Below, piece by piece: positions 9,499 to 18,821 of a stretch of DNA of 64,000 nucleotides (the stretch's first letter is position 1; each line of letters starts with the position of its first letter). Source of the DNA: G958295935 sp965224235 (lineage in GTDB: Bacteria; Chloroflexota; Dehalococcoidia; Lucifugimonadales; Lucifugimonadaceae); the NCBI GenBank assembly GCA_965224235.1, contig CBDCYP010000001.1, forward strand, positions 248,001 through 312,000, given 5' to 3'. The translations under genes were made by a program, and so were the position numbers. The notes under the pieces are model-generated. The model searched no databases. It worked only from the letters and a program-made list of their open reading frames with translations, and was not told the DNA's origin.

Positions 9499-10692
9499 AT
9501 GCTGAGATTCTTGACCGCCGGCGAATCCCACGGACGAGGGCTGACTCTCGTCGTCGAGGGCGTGCCCGCAGGTTTGACGATTACCGAAGAGTACATCGAG
9601 GAGCACCTGGCGCGCCGCCAGCGAGGATACGGCAGTGGCGGCCGCATGAAGATCGAAAAAGACAGGGCCGATATTCTGGGCGGTGTCCGCCACGGAGTCA
9701 CGCTCGGCTCACCGATCTCCATGTGGATCGAAAACCGGGACTTCGTAAACTGGACCGACGCCATGTCTGTCGGGCCGGTGGGTGAAGACGTCGACCGTAA
9801 GGTCCACACCCGAGTGGTACCGGGCCACGCCGACTTCCCCGGAGCGCTCAAGTACGGCCACCACGACCTGCGGAACGTGCTCGAAAGATCGAGCGCGCGG
9901 GAGACCACAGCCCGCGTCGCTGCCTCAACTGTCGCCAGAAAACTGTGCGAAGAGTTCGGAATTGCGATCCGCGCCCACACCGTCTCCATTGGCGTAGCCA
10001 AACTCGACTCTCCCGCAGGCCAGATACCCGATTGGGACGCGGTCGAGGGCTCTGAAGTGCGAGCCGCGAACGAGTCGGCCGACATCGCCTTCAAAGAGCA
10101 GGTCGACCGCGCCAAGGCAGCCCGAACCACGATCGGCGGCGTTATCGAGGTCATCGCGACAGGCGTCCCGGTGGGACTGGGCAGCCACGTCCACTGGGAC
10201 CGTAAGCTCGACGGGAGGCTCGCTCAGGCGATGATGAGTATCAACGCGGTGAAGGGGGTGGAGATCGGCGCCGGTTTTGCCAACACACGGCAACCGGGCA
10301 GGGAAGTGCAGGACGTGTTGATCCCCGACCCCGGAGACCCGCGGCGGTTCAGCCACCTGTCGAATCACGCCGGCGGCATCGAGGGCGGCATGTCGAACGG
10401 GGAGCCGATCGTCGCGAGAGTGGCAATCAAGCCGATCGCCACGATGACCGCGCCACTGCCGTCCGTAGACATAAACACCGGTGAAGTGATCGAAGCCGCC
10501 TACCATCGCAGTGACATTTGCCAGGTTCCGCGCGCTTGCCCCATCGGAGAGGCGATGATGGCGCTCGTCCTCGCCGATGCGTTCCTCGAGAAGTTCGGCG
10601 GCGACAGCCTTGCTGAGATCGGCAGGAACTACCGCGCCTACATCGAGTCACTCAGCGCCTTCGGCAACCCTCAAAGTCCGGTGACTCCGTAG
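9499..10692 (+). CDS. aroC: Chorismate synthase
   Basis: Converts EPSP to chorismate with reduced FMN, the last shared step of aromatic synthesis. Its 397 residues open with the typical FLTAGESHGRGL and contain RSSARETTARVAA (about 132-144) and the C-terminal MTAPLPSVDINTGE region; length is normal. The chorismate made here would also feed MqnA, which is encoded 23 kb downstream in the same window. It lies 116 bases after aroE and 81 before aroK, consistent with one operon. Confidence 0.97.
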   Translation: MLRFLTAGESHGRGLTLVVEGVPAGLTITEEYIEEHLARRQRGYGSGGRMKIEKDRADILGGVRHGVTLGSPISMWIENRDFVNWTDAMSVGPVGEDVDRKVHTRVVPGHADFPGALKYGHHDLRNVLERSSARETTARVAASTVARKLCEEFGIAIRAHTVSIGVAKLDSPAGQIPDWDAVEGSEVRAANESADIAFKEQVDRAKAARTTIGGVIEVIATGVPVGLGSHVHWDRKLDGRLAQAMMSINAVKGVEIGAGFANTRQPGREVQDVLIPDPGDPRRFSHLSNHAGGIEGGMSNGEPIVARVAIKPIATMTAPLPSVDINTGEVIEAAYHRSDICQVPRACPIGEAMMALVLADAFLEKFGGDSLAEIGRNYRAYIESLSAFGNPQSPVTP

Positions 10693-10773
10693 CCGCCAGG
10701 ACATACCGGTCAAACCGCTCAAGGCGTTAGTCTTTTCAGACATCCCGCTACCCCATTTTCCTGAGCAACTGCG

Positions 10774-11325
10774 ATGCCGGCAAAAGCGAACATCTACCTG
10801 ACAGGCTTTTCAGGCGCCGGCAAGTCGGTGTCCGGAAGGTTGGCCTCCAACAAACTTGGTTGGGCCTTTGTGGATACCGACGATCTGATCGAGCAGCGTG
10901 CGGGTAAACAGATCCCGCAGGTGTTCGCAGACGACGGCGAGGAGCGATTCCGGGATATTGAAAGAGGAGTGCTGCTGGATATTTCCGGGGGTTCCCGCCA
11001 GGTTATCGCCACTGGGGGTGGGGTGCCGGTCGACTCATCCAATCGAAAACTGATGCAGGAAACGGGAATCATCATCCAGCTTACGGCCAGCCCTGAAATG
11101 ATTCATCAGCGCTTGGCTTATGGAAAGAAACACACCCGGGCCCTTCGGCCCCTGTTGGGGGATGACGCTCCCGTTGAGCGGATCCGCAGATTGCTGAGCC
11201 AACGCGAGAGCGCCTACTCTCAGGCAGATTTCACTATCGACACCGACATCAGGGCCCACGCCGACGTGGCGATTGACATTGCCAACGCATGGCACACGTA
11301 CCAGGGAGCCCATGGCAGTGAGTGA
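10774..11325 (+). CDS. aroK: Shikimate kinase
   Basis: Phosphorylates shikimate at the 3-hydroxyl using ATP. The 183 residues contain the P-loop GFSGAGKS (about residues 12-19), the shikimate-binding DTDDLIE and ATGGGVP (about 83-89), and a C-terminal lid region with RP. Size is normal for the single-domain enzyme. Its stop lies inside the start region of aroB, a 14-base overlap that implies translational coupling. Confidence 0.96.
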   Translation: MPAKANIYLTGFSGAGKSVSGRLASNKLGWAFVDTDDLIEQRAGKQIPQVFADDGEERFRDIERGVLLDISGGSRQVIATGGGVPVDSSNRKLMQETGIIIQLTASPEMIHQRLAYGKKHTRALRPLLGDDAPVERIRRLLSQRESAYSQADFTIDTDIRAHADVAIDIANAWHTYQGAHGSE

Positions 11326-12430
11326 TCCAAACGACCGGAACCTGGCAGCCGTAATTACCGCGTCCCAGGGGGATTACCGAGTGGTTGTGGGCCGCGGCTT
11401 GGTTCGGACCTTCGGCGCCGAATTAAATCGGGCCGGTCTGAAGGGTAGGGCATTCCTGGTGGTGGATAGCGTCTTGTTCCCGAACACAGCCAGATTGGCT
11501 CAGGAGGCCATAGAGACCGGCGGCTTCGAAACGCACATGTTGGCTGTTCCGTCGGGAGAATCTGCCAAGAACCTCGACAGCGCTGCCAGGATGTACGGAT
11601 GGCTGGCTGACATGCACGCCGAGCGAGGCGATGTCGTGGTCGCCATGGGAGGCGGAGTTGTGGGAGACCTCGCAGGCTATGTGGCCGCCACCTGGCTACG
11701 GGGTGTGGCGGTCGTGCAGGTCCCGACCACGCTTGCGGCGATGGTCGACTCGTCGATAGGCGGCAAGGTTGCGGTAAACCTGCCGGCCGGAAAGAACCTC
11801 GTAGGCGCGTTCCACCAACCGCGGCTAGTTCTCGCGGACATCGACTACCTCGACACCCTGCCGAGGCGCGTATTGGCGTCGGGTTGGGCGGAAGCAATCA
11901 AGGCCGGACTGATACTCGACGAGCAGCTATTGGCAACCCTTGAAGCTAATCCCGGCGACATGATGGCCCTCAAGGGCGAAGACGCCGTCGCCGCAATACG
12001 GCGCAGCGTCGCGATCAAGGGAGAGGTCGTCGCAGCCGACGAGTTCGAGACCGGTGACGATCGGGTACTGCTGAACTACGGCCACACCGTCGGCCACGCG
12101 CTCGAGGTGATAACTGAGTATGGGCATTTCTTGCACGGTGAGGCGGTCAGCGTCGGCATGATGGCGGCAGCCGGCATCGCCTGCCGGCTAAACATGATCG
12201 ATAGCGACCTCGTCGAACGCCATCGAGCGATTCTGCTCAGCTACGGTCTACCGGTGAAGGCGCCGGGGATTTCTGTAGACGAAGTCATAGAAGCTACGCG
12301 CTCGGACAAGAAGTCCCGAGGCGGTTCGATTCGATGGGTTCTGCTGGAAGGGCCGGGAAAGGCCACTACCAGCCGAGACCTGCCGGAATCAGTGGTCCGA
12401 GAGGCTATCGGAGAAGTCCTTACAGAGTAG
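11312..12430 (+). CDS. aroB: 3-dehydroquinate synthase
   Basis: Cyclises DAHP to 3-dehydroquinate using NAD and a metal ion; acts first among the four enzymes of this cluster. The NAD-binding GGGVVGDLAGYVAATWLRG block lies near residue 110 and the metal ligands are in LNYGHTVGHALE (about residue 250) and the later HGEAVSVGMM. I chose ATG 11312, preceded by CCAGGGA, over the in-frame TTG at 11273; it then overlaps aroK by 14 bases. The genes aroA, aroD/Q and the DAHP synthase gene are not in the window. Confidence 0.96.
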   Translation: MAVSDPNDRNLAAVITASQGDYRVVVGRGLVRTFGAELNRAGLKGRAFLVVDSVLFPNTARLAQEAIETGGFETHMLAVPSGESAKNLDSAARMYGWLADMHAERGDVVVAMGGGVVGDLAGYVAATWLRGVAVVQVPTTLAAMVDSSIGGKVAVNLPAGKNLVGAFHQPRLVLADIDYLDTLPRRVLASGWAEAIKAGLILDEQLLATLEANPGDMMALKGEDAVAAIRRSVAIKGEVVAADEFETGDDRVLLNYGHTVGHALEVITEYGHFLHGEAVSVGMMAAAGIACRLNMIDSDLVERHRAILLSYGLPVKAPGISVDEVIEATRSDKKSRGGSIRWVLLEGPGKATTSRDLPESVVREAIGEVLTE

Positions 12431-12506
12431 GGGACACCCTCCAGTCGCGGCCGCCTTGGCCCGCCGATTTCCCAATAAACGCCGCGACCAGTAAAACTGG
12501 CGAAAT

Positions 12507-12785
12507 TCAGCGGCCGCCAGCTACCGCAGGGACGATGCTCACCTCATCGCCTTCGGTCACCTGGCTTTCGAGTCCGTCAAGGTACCGAACGTCCTCACCG
12601 TTGACGTAGATGTTCACGAAGTGGCGCAACTCCCCCGACTCCTCACAAAGCCGCTCTTTGATCCCGGGAAACGTGCCGTCCAGCGAGTCGATCATCAAAC
12701 TGACCGTCCCGCCTTCAGCGCTCACGCTCGACTGGTTGCCGGTCAACCGCCTGAGGGGGGTCGGAATTTTTACCTTGATTGCCAT
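12507..12785 (-). CDS. MoaD/ThiS-family sulfur carrier, CysO-like
   Basis: A 92-residue ubiquitin-fold sulfur carrier. It resembles mycobacterial CysO, in which a C-terminal Gly-Gly thiocarboxylate donates sulfur for cysteine synthesis; the block HFVNIYVNGEDVRYLDG and the ending IVPAVAGG are the shared features. Here one extra Arg follows the Gly-Gly. I chose ATG 12785, which has AAAGGG about nine bases upstream, over an in-frame TTG at 12803. It lies downstream of threonine synthase on the same strand, a pairing I recall from actinobacteria and Chloroflexota. MoaD of molybdopterin synthesis or ThiS are less likely. Confidence 0.85.
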   Translation of the reverse strand: MAIKVKIPTPLRRLTGNQSSVSAEGGTVSLMIDSLDGTFPGIKERLCEESGELRHFVNIYVNGEDVRYLDGLESQVTEGDEVSIVPAVAGGR

Positions 12786-12941
12786 ATATAAGAGCCCTTT
12801 CAATTGCGGGACCAGACGCTGGTCTTACGAATTGTTGTCCGGTGGTCAAATTTCATCTTGAACATGATAACGCGCCAGCCGGCGTCGATAATGCTCAACA
12901 TGCTCGATGCGTCCGAAACGAGGACGGAGCGCGCCAACCAC

Positions 12942-14186
12942 TCAAGCCGGTTGGCGCTGCTTCATCCGGCCTTCGATGTTGGCATCGAACGACTCGACCG
13001 TAGCGTCGATGGTCACTGGTGACAGGTACGGCTCCATCAGTTCGAGGGTTTTCAACCCGTTGCCGGTGATCAGGGCAACGACGGACTCATTCGGCTTTAT
13101 CACGCCATCCCTTGCCAGTATGCGCAGCGCCGACACGGTCACACCGCCCGCCGTTTCTGTGAAGAGACCCTCGGTGTCGGCGAGGAACTTCATCCCCTCC
13201 ACAACCTCCGGTTCGGGCACGATGACTGCCGTTCCGCCCGATTCATTCGCGATGCCGATCGAGTAGTACCCGTCCGCAGGGTCGCCAATGGCAAGAGACT
13301 TCGCCACGGTGTTGGGCACGACCGGGCGAGCGTGGGTCCTGCCATCCAGAAACGCCTGTGAAACCGGCGCGCAGCCAGCCGCCTGGGCGATGTGCATCTT
13401 CGTATTCAGGCCATCGATCAGCCCGAGCATGGCAAACTCCTTCAGGCCCTTCCAGACCTTGGTGAGCATCGAACCGGAGGCGACAGGAACGACGATGTGG
13501 TCCGGCGCCTTCCAGCCGAGTTGCTCGGCGATCTCGTATCCAAGGGTCTTGCTACCCTCCGAGTAGTAAGGGCGCATGTTGATATTCACGAAGGCCCAAC
13601 GCCGATCATCGCCCAGTTCGCTGCACAGTCGGTTCGCCTGATCGTAGTTTCCATTCACTGCGACCAGGGTTGGACCGTACACCGCGGCGCCGATTATCTT
13701 GCCTGGCTCCAGGTCGCCCGGGACGAACACCAACGTCTCCATGCCGGCCTTGGCCCCGTGTGCGGCGGTTGCCCCTGCCAGGTTTCCGGTCGACACGCAC
13801 GCAAGCACGTCGTACTCGAACTCCTGCGCCTTGGTCGCCGCGACCGACACGACCCGGTCCTTGAAAGACCAGGTGGGGTTGGCAGCGTCGTTTTTGAGCC
13901 AAACGTTGTTCAGACCCAATTCTCGCGCGAAGTTCGTCGAACGAAGCAACGGGGTCATGCCGGCCCCGATGTCGACTGCGTGGCGCCGGCTCACCGGTAG
14001 CAGATCGTCGTATCGCCAAATCGTCTGCGGACCGCTCTCTATGCTCTCCCGGCTGATGGACTTGCCGACGGCGGCGTAGTCGTAGGCAACTTCAAGCGGG
14101 CCAAAGCAATAGTCGCAGACGTAACTCGGTTCAACAGGATAGTCGCGGCCGCATTCGCGACAGCGCAGTGAGGTTACGTGGGGCAC
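12942..14186 (-). CDS. thrC: Threonine synthase
   Basis: PLP enzyme that converts O-phosphohomoserine to threonine. The N terminus has a zinc-ribbon pair (CRECG...CDYCFG) followed by the fold-type II core; the Schiff-base lysine is in NPTWSFKDR and the phosphate loop in STGNLAG. An upstream GTG at 14216 would add ten residues. I prefer GTG 14186, which opens MPHVTSLRC and has GAGAGG nine bases before it. A CysO-like carrier gene follows 156 bases downstream. Because CysO systems feed cysteine synthases of the same fold, a different substrate cannot be ruled out by sequence alone. Confidence 0.9.
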   Translation of the reverse strand: MPHVTSLRCRECGRDYPVEPSYVCDYCFGPLEVAYDYAAVGKSISRESIESGPQTIWRYDDLLPVSRRHAVDIGAGMTPLLRSTNFARELGLNNVWLKNDAANPTWSFKDRVVSVAATKAQEFEYDVLACVSTGNLAGATAAHGAKAGMETLVFVPGDLEPGKIIGAAVYGPTLVAVNGNYDQANRLCSELGDDRRWAFVNINMRPYYSEGSKTLGYEIAEQLGWKAPDHIVVPVASGSMLTKVWKGLKEFAMLGLIDGLNTKMHIAQAAGCAPVSQAFLDGRTHARPVVPNTVAKSLAIGDPADGYYSIGIANESGGTAVIVPEPEVVEGMKFLADTEGLFTETAGGVTVSALRILARDGVIKPNESVVALITGNGLKTLELMEPYLSPVTIDATVESFDANIEGRMKQRQPA

Positions 14187-14474
14187 TAGGTGGGACCTCT
14201 CGACAGCGGCTATCACTTCCGGAGGCCAGCCGGGAGTGACAGCAGCAGCTTTTGACTTATGCTCGCTGATTCACCGACTTCGCTGTCACCCCAAAAACCG
14301 GGCCAAGGGCAAAAGCGAAAGTTGAACCTGAGGCACAATGCTAGCAACGGGCCGGATAATGGTCAATTCGACGGAGTGGCACGCGAGTGTTCAGAGTTGA
14401 GGGAGGGAATTGGCCTCTTCCCCGGGGGAAGACTGAGATGGGGGCTCTCAACGAGGAGCCGGAATGAGGAGCGA

Positions 14475-14798
14475 ATGACCGAACAACTTGAAACCGATTT
14501 CCATGAGGTGATGGTGAACGTCTACCATACTGCTGCCAGGCTTGGTTATCGCCCTACCTATTTCTTGCGAATGGTTGGCGAACACGGTGGCGTAATAACG
14601 GCCAAGCGTTTGCTCCGTGCTCCTGAACACCAATCGGGATTGACCAGACTCTGCGAGCTCGAGCGGCTCGACATCTCTGCGGAGGCTCTCGTTCTTCAAG
14701 AACGATGGCAGACGCTCTTTAGCGATGAAGAGCGACAGATGGCACGGGAGCGATTGCGAGACTACGGATATGATCCGTCCATACCGCACGAAGACTGA
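14475..14798 (+). CDS. Conserved hypothetical protein, 107 aa
   Basis: A small, mostly helical soluble protein. I recall close relatives of this pattern (MVNVYHTAARLGYRP, then FLRMVGEHGG and a terminal RLRDYGY) as widespread uncharacterised proteins in many phyla; no function is known to me. I use ATG 14475, which has GAGGAGCGA directly upstream, rather than the longer frame from 14259 whose extra 72 residues look non-coding. It lies divergently from thrC and about 110 bases before an SRAP gene. Confidence 0.75.
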   Translation: MTEQLETDFHEVMVNVYHTAARLGYRPTYFLRMVGEHGGVITAKRLLRAPEHQSGLTRLCELERLDISAEALVLQERWQTLFSDEERQMARERLRDYGYDPSIPHED

Positions 14799-14906
14799 AC
14801 AATTACGACGAAACGCAAGCCATCGGCCCTGGAGCGCGACTGAAACAGGTGAAAGCGGACGTATCCGGCGCGGGCCCGGCTATGTCCTGCGAACTAAGAT
14901 AGGGCC

Positions 14907-15653
14907 ATGTGCGGAAGATTCGTTCTGATACAGGTCGGTGAACTTGGCGTACGTTTCACGGCCGTCGCCAGATACCCAAGTGACTATCGGCCCGATCTGA
15001 CAAAACTACCGGGCGCCCTGGAACAGCCTCGCTACAACATCGCTCCGACGCAGCCGATACTCACGGTCACGAACCAGAGCGGCGATCGTGTGATCGAACC
15101 GATGCGCTGGGGGCTTATTCCATCGTGGGCTAAAGACGGCCAAACACTGCCGATTAACATCAACGCCAGGGACGACCGCATGGCAACCGGCGGATTCTGG
15201 CGTCGTCCGCTGAGAAACCGGCGGTGCCTGGTGCCTGCAGACGGTTACTACGAATGGACGGGGGCCAAGTCGAACCGCACGCCCGTTTTCATCCGCCGCA
15301 GGGACGGACAGACGTTCGCCTTTGCCGGCCTTTACGACACGTGGCGCCATCCTGTTACCGGCGAACTGACGAGGTCATGCGCAATCGTGACGACGGCCCC
15401 GAATCCGGCCCTCCGGCAGATTCACCCTCGCATGCCGGCTATCCTCGAAATCGAGGCCGAAACGCTGTGGATCGACCCCGTCACGGTCGATCCGGAACCG
15501 CTTCAGTCCCTCATTCATCCATACCCCGAGGAGGAACTCGAGAGTTACCCAGTCGAAAAAACCGTCAATAGGGCGAAGGCTCAGGGACCGGGACTGATCG
15601 AGCGAGCGCCATCGCAACCGAATCTGGCAGGTTTGACCCGGAACCCGTCCTGA
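14907..15653 (+). CDS. SOS response-associated peptidase family protein (SRAP/YedK)
   Basis: SRAP proteins attach covalently to abasic sites in single-stranded DNA through the N-terminal Cys2 and so protect them. The 248-residue protein starts MCGRFVL, so Cys2 is exposed after Met removal. It also has the NIAPTQP segment, MRWGLIPSWAK, INARDD with the active Asn, ADGYYEW with the active Glu and IHPRMP with the active His (many relatives read IHDRMP here). Length is normal. No LexA box is visible next to it. Confidence 0.93.
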   Translation: MCGRFVLIQVGELGVRFTAVARYPSDYRPDLTKLPGALEQPRYNIAPTQPILTVTNQSGDRVIEPMRWGLIPSWAKDGQTLPININARDDRMATGGFWRRPLRNRRCLVPADGYYEWTGAKSNRTPVFIRRRDGQTFAFAGLYDTWRHPVTGELTRSCAIVTTAPNPALRQIHPRMPAILEIEAETLWIDPVTVDPEPLQSLIHPYPEEELESYPVEKTVNRAKAQGPGLIERAPSQPNLAGLTRNPS

Positions 15654-15745
15654 TTATGCGTACGAGTCACGAAACCCAGGGCAGGGCATTCGCCGCCAAA
15701 CGGAAACCCCGGCCGGCAAAACCCGGCAGGATGCGGTGATCCAAC

Positions 15746-16402
15746 ATGAACGAACCGGAAGACCCGCAGGACGTTCGGCCTCCGTGGAAGAACGAGGGAC
15801 CGAGTGAGCGGGACATCGACCGCTCATGGTCGGCCGAATCCGGCGCAGGGAACCCCGGCGGATGGACCAACCGATGGTGGCAGATTCTTGTCACGTTGGT
15901 CGGCCTTGTCATCATCTTTTCCTTACTCATCGCCGTCCTGCCGTTCCGGTCCGGAAACACCAACACTCAACCTAAACTGGAAAGCGGAAAGGTCGTCCGC
16001 GTCATAGACGGCCGCACTATTTTTGTACGCGTCGGGAAAGCTGAGGTGGAAGTCCGTTACATCGGCGTCGCCACGCCGGAATACGGCCATCCGTGGCACG
16101 ATCTGGTGACTGAAGTCAACAGGAACTGGGTAATAGGCAAGGACGTGCAGATGGAGCGGGACAGGATCGGCGCTGACACGCAGGGCAGGCTGCTCAGGTA
16201 CGTATACGTCGATGGCGCCATGGTGAACGCAGCTCTCATCGCCGTCGGACTGGGCGCCAGATCGACAGAGCAAAACGCGCGCTACTCAGACGGTTTCCGC
16301 CGCCTCGAGGCCAAAGCCCAAGACGAGCAACTCGGTATTTGGGCTACCGGGGAAGAGAATAGCCCAACGCCATCAATTCCCTCACCGGACCGTTCCACGT
16401 GA
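15746..16402 (+). CDS. Membrane-anchored SNase-fold protein, probably lacking the calcium site
   Basis: An acidic, Pro-rich cytoplasmic N terminus (about 45 residues) leads to one membrane helix (about 47-68) and then a staphylococcal-nuclease-like (TNase) domain. The domain keeps the arginines and glutamate of the active site: VRYIGVATPE gives the Arg35 and Glu43 equivalents, and GRLLRYVYVDG gives Arg87. Both calcium-binding aspartates are replaced: VIDGRT where VIDGDT is usual, and VATPE where VDTPE is usual. It may be inactive, metal-independent or a nucleic-acid binder. It ends 10 bases before an MFS gene. Confidence 0.8.
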   Translation: MNEPEDPQDVRPPWKNEGPSERDIDRSWSAESGAGNPGGWTNRWWQILVTLVGLVIIFSLLIAVLPFRSGNTNTQPKLESGKVVRVIDGRTIFVRVGKAEVEVRYIGVATPEYGHPWHDLVTEVNRNWVIGKDVQMERDRIGADTQGRLLRYVYVDGAMVNAALIAVGLGARSTEQNARYSDGFRRLEAKAQDEQLGIWATGEENSPTPSIPSPDRST

Positions 16403-16412
16403 TGCGCTGCGA

Positions 16413-17747
16413 GTGGCGTTTACATTGAAGTCCGGAAACCCATCGAGGACGTCAGGTTCCTCTCAACGTGAGACCGTTTGGAGCGCGCTTTTCGGCGATC
16501 CTGTTTATCGGCGGCTTTGGGCCATGGGCGCCACCACGAACATCATGCGGTGGCTGGAGACAGTGGCACTGGGTTTCTTCGTCTACGAGTTAACCGGATC
16601 CCCGTTTTGGGTGGCGTTCGTCGGGCTCCTCAGGATGCTGCCCATGCTGGTCCTGGGAGCCTTCGTCGGCGTAGTTGCAGATCGAATCGACCGTCGCCTG
16701 CTGCTGATGGCCGGCACGTCTCTACTCGCCGTCACATACGCCGTTTTGGCCGCGCTTGCGATTACCGAACACATACAGTTTTGGCACGTTGCGGCTGGAG
16801 CGTTTCTGGCAGGTCTCGTGTGGGTGATCGACTTTCCGGCGCGGCGCTCGATGATCGCCGAGGTTGTCCAACCCCAGCAACTCGCCACGGCGATGGGCCT
16901 CGAGATGGCGACGAGCAATTTTTCGAGGATGCTAGGACCCCTGATTGCAGGGGGATTCCTGGCCACAGTCGGGATTGCAGGCGCATACACCTCCGGTGTG
17001 GGGTTATTCATATGCGCATTTCTGATGGCGGCGACGCTCAAATACCGCGCGCCCACCACTTCTCGTAGCGCGGCGCGGCCACTGCGAAACCTCATAGAAG
17101 GCATCCGCTACATTCGCTCCGACGCGGTGGTGGTAATGACGTTGGCAATAACGGTTGCGATGAACGCATTCGCGTTCCCGTACAGCCACTTGGTGCCGGT
17201 GATTGCTGACGAGAAGCTAGGCGCGGGCGCCATAGGGTTGGGCATCCTGTTTAGCGTAGAGGGGGCCGGCGCGACCCTGGGGTCGCTGCTCATCGCCGCC
17301 CGCGCCAAACCAAAGTATTACACCCGGGCATACGTATACGGCTCGATTGTGTTCTTGCTGGCCGTTTTGATGTTCGCTTTGTCTTCTTGGTACGCGTTGG
17401 CCCTGGCGTTTCTATTCGCCGGAGGATTCGGGATGGCCGCATTCGGCGCCTTGCAGAGCATCATCGTCATCACGTCGACTCCGCCCGAAATGCGCGGGCG
17501 GGTCCTGGGGGTTCTGGCCGTGGCGATCGGATCCGGACCTATTGGCGCGTTGCAGGTGGGACTGGTGGCGGCCTGGCTAGGCGCGCCCCTGGCGGTGATG
17601 GCTACGGCTACCGCGGGGTTAATCGTTCTGGCGGGCGCCATTGCCGCGTACCCGGGATATATGAGGATCCATAGATTCGGAGGAGTCGCAAACTTGGCGA
17701 GGCAACGGGCTCAACTCCGGTCCCGTAGAGCCAACACGAAAATGTAG
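16413..17747 (+). CDS. MFS transporter (EntS/MFS_3-like exporter), copy 1
   Basis: Major facilitator of the 12-helix type related to enterobactin-exporter-like permeases. The 444 residues contain alternating hydrophobic segments throughout, the loop 2-3 motif GVVADRIDRR (about residue 87) and the mid-protein DFPARRSMIAE block typical of this subfamily. It begins with GTG. Two further members of the same subfamily lie at 22.9 and 24.2 kb. The substrate is unknown. Confidence 0.88.
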   Translation: MAFTLKSGNPSRTSGSSQRETVWSALFGDPVYRRLWAMGATTNIMRWLETVALGFFVYELTGSPFWVAFVGLLRMLPMLVLGAFVGVVADRIDRRLLLMAGTSLLAVTYAVLAALAITEHIQFWHVAAGAFLAGLVWVIDFPARRSMIAEVVQPQQLATAMGLEMATSNFSRMLGPLIAGGFLATVGIAGAYTSGVGLFICAFLMAATLKYRAPTTSRSAARPLRNLIEGIRYIRSDAVVVMTLAITVAMNAFAFPYSHLVPVIADEKLGAGAIGLGILFSVEGAGATLGSLLIAARAKPKYYTRAYVYGSIVFLLAVLMFALSSWYALALAFLFAGGFGMAAFGALQSIIVITSTPPEMRGRVLGVLAVAIGSGPIGALQVGLVAAWLGAPLAVMATATAGLIVLAGAIAAYPGYMRIHRFGGVANLARQRAQLRSRRANTKM

Positions 17748-17812
17748 AGGGCGACAGCCAGAAAAATCGCCCACATCACAAACCGCGGGTTGATCCGGTT
17801 CAACTCTTGCAA
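17711..17812 (-). CDS. Possible 33-residue membrane peptide
   Basis: A short reading frame (TTG start, TGA stop) gives MQELNRINPRFVMW followed by a hydrophobic helix AIFLAVALYIFVLAL and a basic end LRDRS. This is the layout of a single-pass small membrane protein. It overlaps the end of the opposite-strand MFS gene by 37 bases, and only a weak AGGT precedes the start. It is too short to be sure; I list it because the composition is unlike random sequence. Confidence 0.25.
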   Translation of the reverse strand: MQELNRINPRFVMWAIFLAVALYIFVLALRDRS

Positions 17813-17999
17813 CTACCTGGATTTGAGACAACCCGCAATGTGACCGTCCATACGACTGTGCCACCGGAGATTCGGCCGACCGGCAACCCGATGATGCAAC
17901 ACGCCGTTCACACGCCGCAACATTATGCTCATCTACATCCGCAACCACCGGCCGCTCCTATGTCGGAACTTTCTCGCTGGACTGAATGACGGTTAAACA

Positions 18000-18821
18000 T
18001 TGCTAAACAGAGAAAAATACTCGGCAATTGTCCTCGACATCGACGGCACGATGGCCGGGCCGGACCGCGTCATTCCGGATCGACTTAAGGCAGCGGCAAT
18101 GGCTGCCGAGCTGATGGGCGCGGTCGTGCTGATCGCCACCGGCCGAATGTTGCGCAGCTCCATCCATTTCGCCAGAGAACTGGGAACCCGGACCCCGGTT
18201 ATCTGCTATCAGGAAGCTCTGACGGTCGATTCCGACCTGACAACAGCGCTGCGCCACATGCGACTCGACGAAGATACAGCAAATCTCGCCGTTGAGACGT
18301 TTGACCAACTCGGAGCTCAAATCAACGTCTTTGTCGACGACGAGGTCTACATTCAAGGGGCAACACCGTGGTCACAAGGCGACGCTGAGCGAATGGATAT
18401 CGAACCAATACTTGTAGATCGCCTCGCTCCGCTCGCAGCCCGCCGACCCACGCTCGTTCTCAGCGTGATTGAACCCGACGCCGCGGAGGTGGTCACCGCG
18501 ATCCGGTCTGTAATCGGCGGTGGGGCAAATGTGACACATTCGCTGCCTCATTTCTGTGAAGTCGGCAACAAGGCTGGGAGCAAGGAGAAGGCCCTTCAAC
18601 ATCTTGCAGATGCCTGGAAAAAGCCTCCGGCTTGCTTCGCGGCGTTTGGAGATGGGGCGGGCGACGAAGGGATGCTGCGATGGGCCGGTCTCGGCATGGC
18701 CATGGAAAACGGCCATCCTGGCGCAATTCGGTCGGCGGACAGGCGCGTCGTCGGGCCGCTTGGCATCGCAGTGGCGAGAATCCTCAAACAGCTGCCGGAA
18801 AGCGACAGGATAGCACCATGA
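18000..18821 (+). CDS. HAD-superfamily phosphatase (Cof/HAD-IIB type)
   Basis: Predicted cytoplasmic phosphatase acting on a small phosphorylated metabolite. The 273 residues have motif I as LDIDGTMAGPD (nucleophile Asp about residue 14), motif II IATGRM (about 54-59), a type IIB cap, and motif IV written GDGAGDEGML where GDGENDIPML is common. It starts with TTG; no SD is obvious. The next gene, a sugar kinase, overlaps it by four bases (ATGA). Phosphatase and kinase are therefore translated together and may work on related sugar phosphates. Confidence 0.88.
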   Translation: MLNREKYSAIVLDIDGTMAGPDRVIPDRLKAAAMAAELMGAVVLIATGRMLRSSIHFARELGTRTPVICYQEALTVDSDLTTALRHMRLDEDTANLAVETFDQLGAQINVFVDDEVYIQGATPWSQGDAERMDIEPILVDRLAPLAARRPTLVLSVIEPDAAEVVTAIRSVIGGGANVTHSLPHFCEVGNKAGSKEKALQHLADAWKKPPACFAAFGDGAGDEGMLRWAGLGMAMENGHPGAIRSADRRVVGPLGIAVARILKQLPESDRIAP

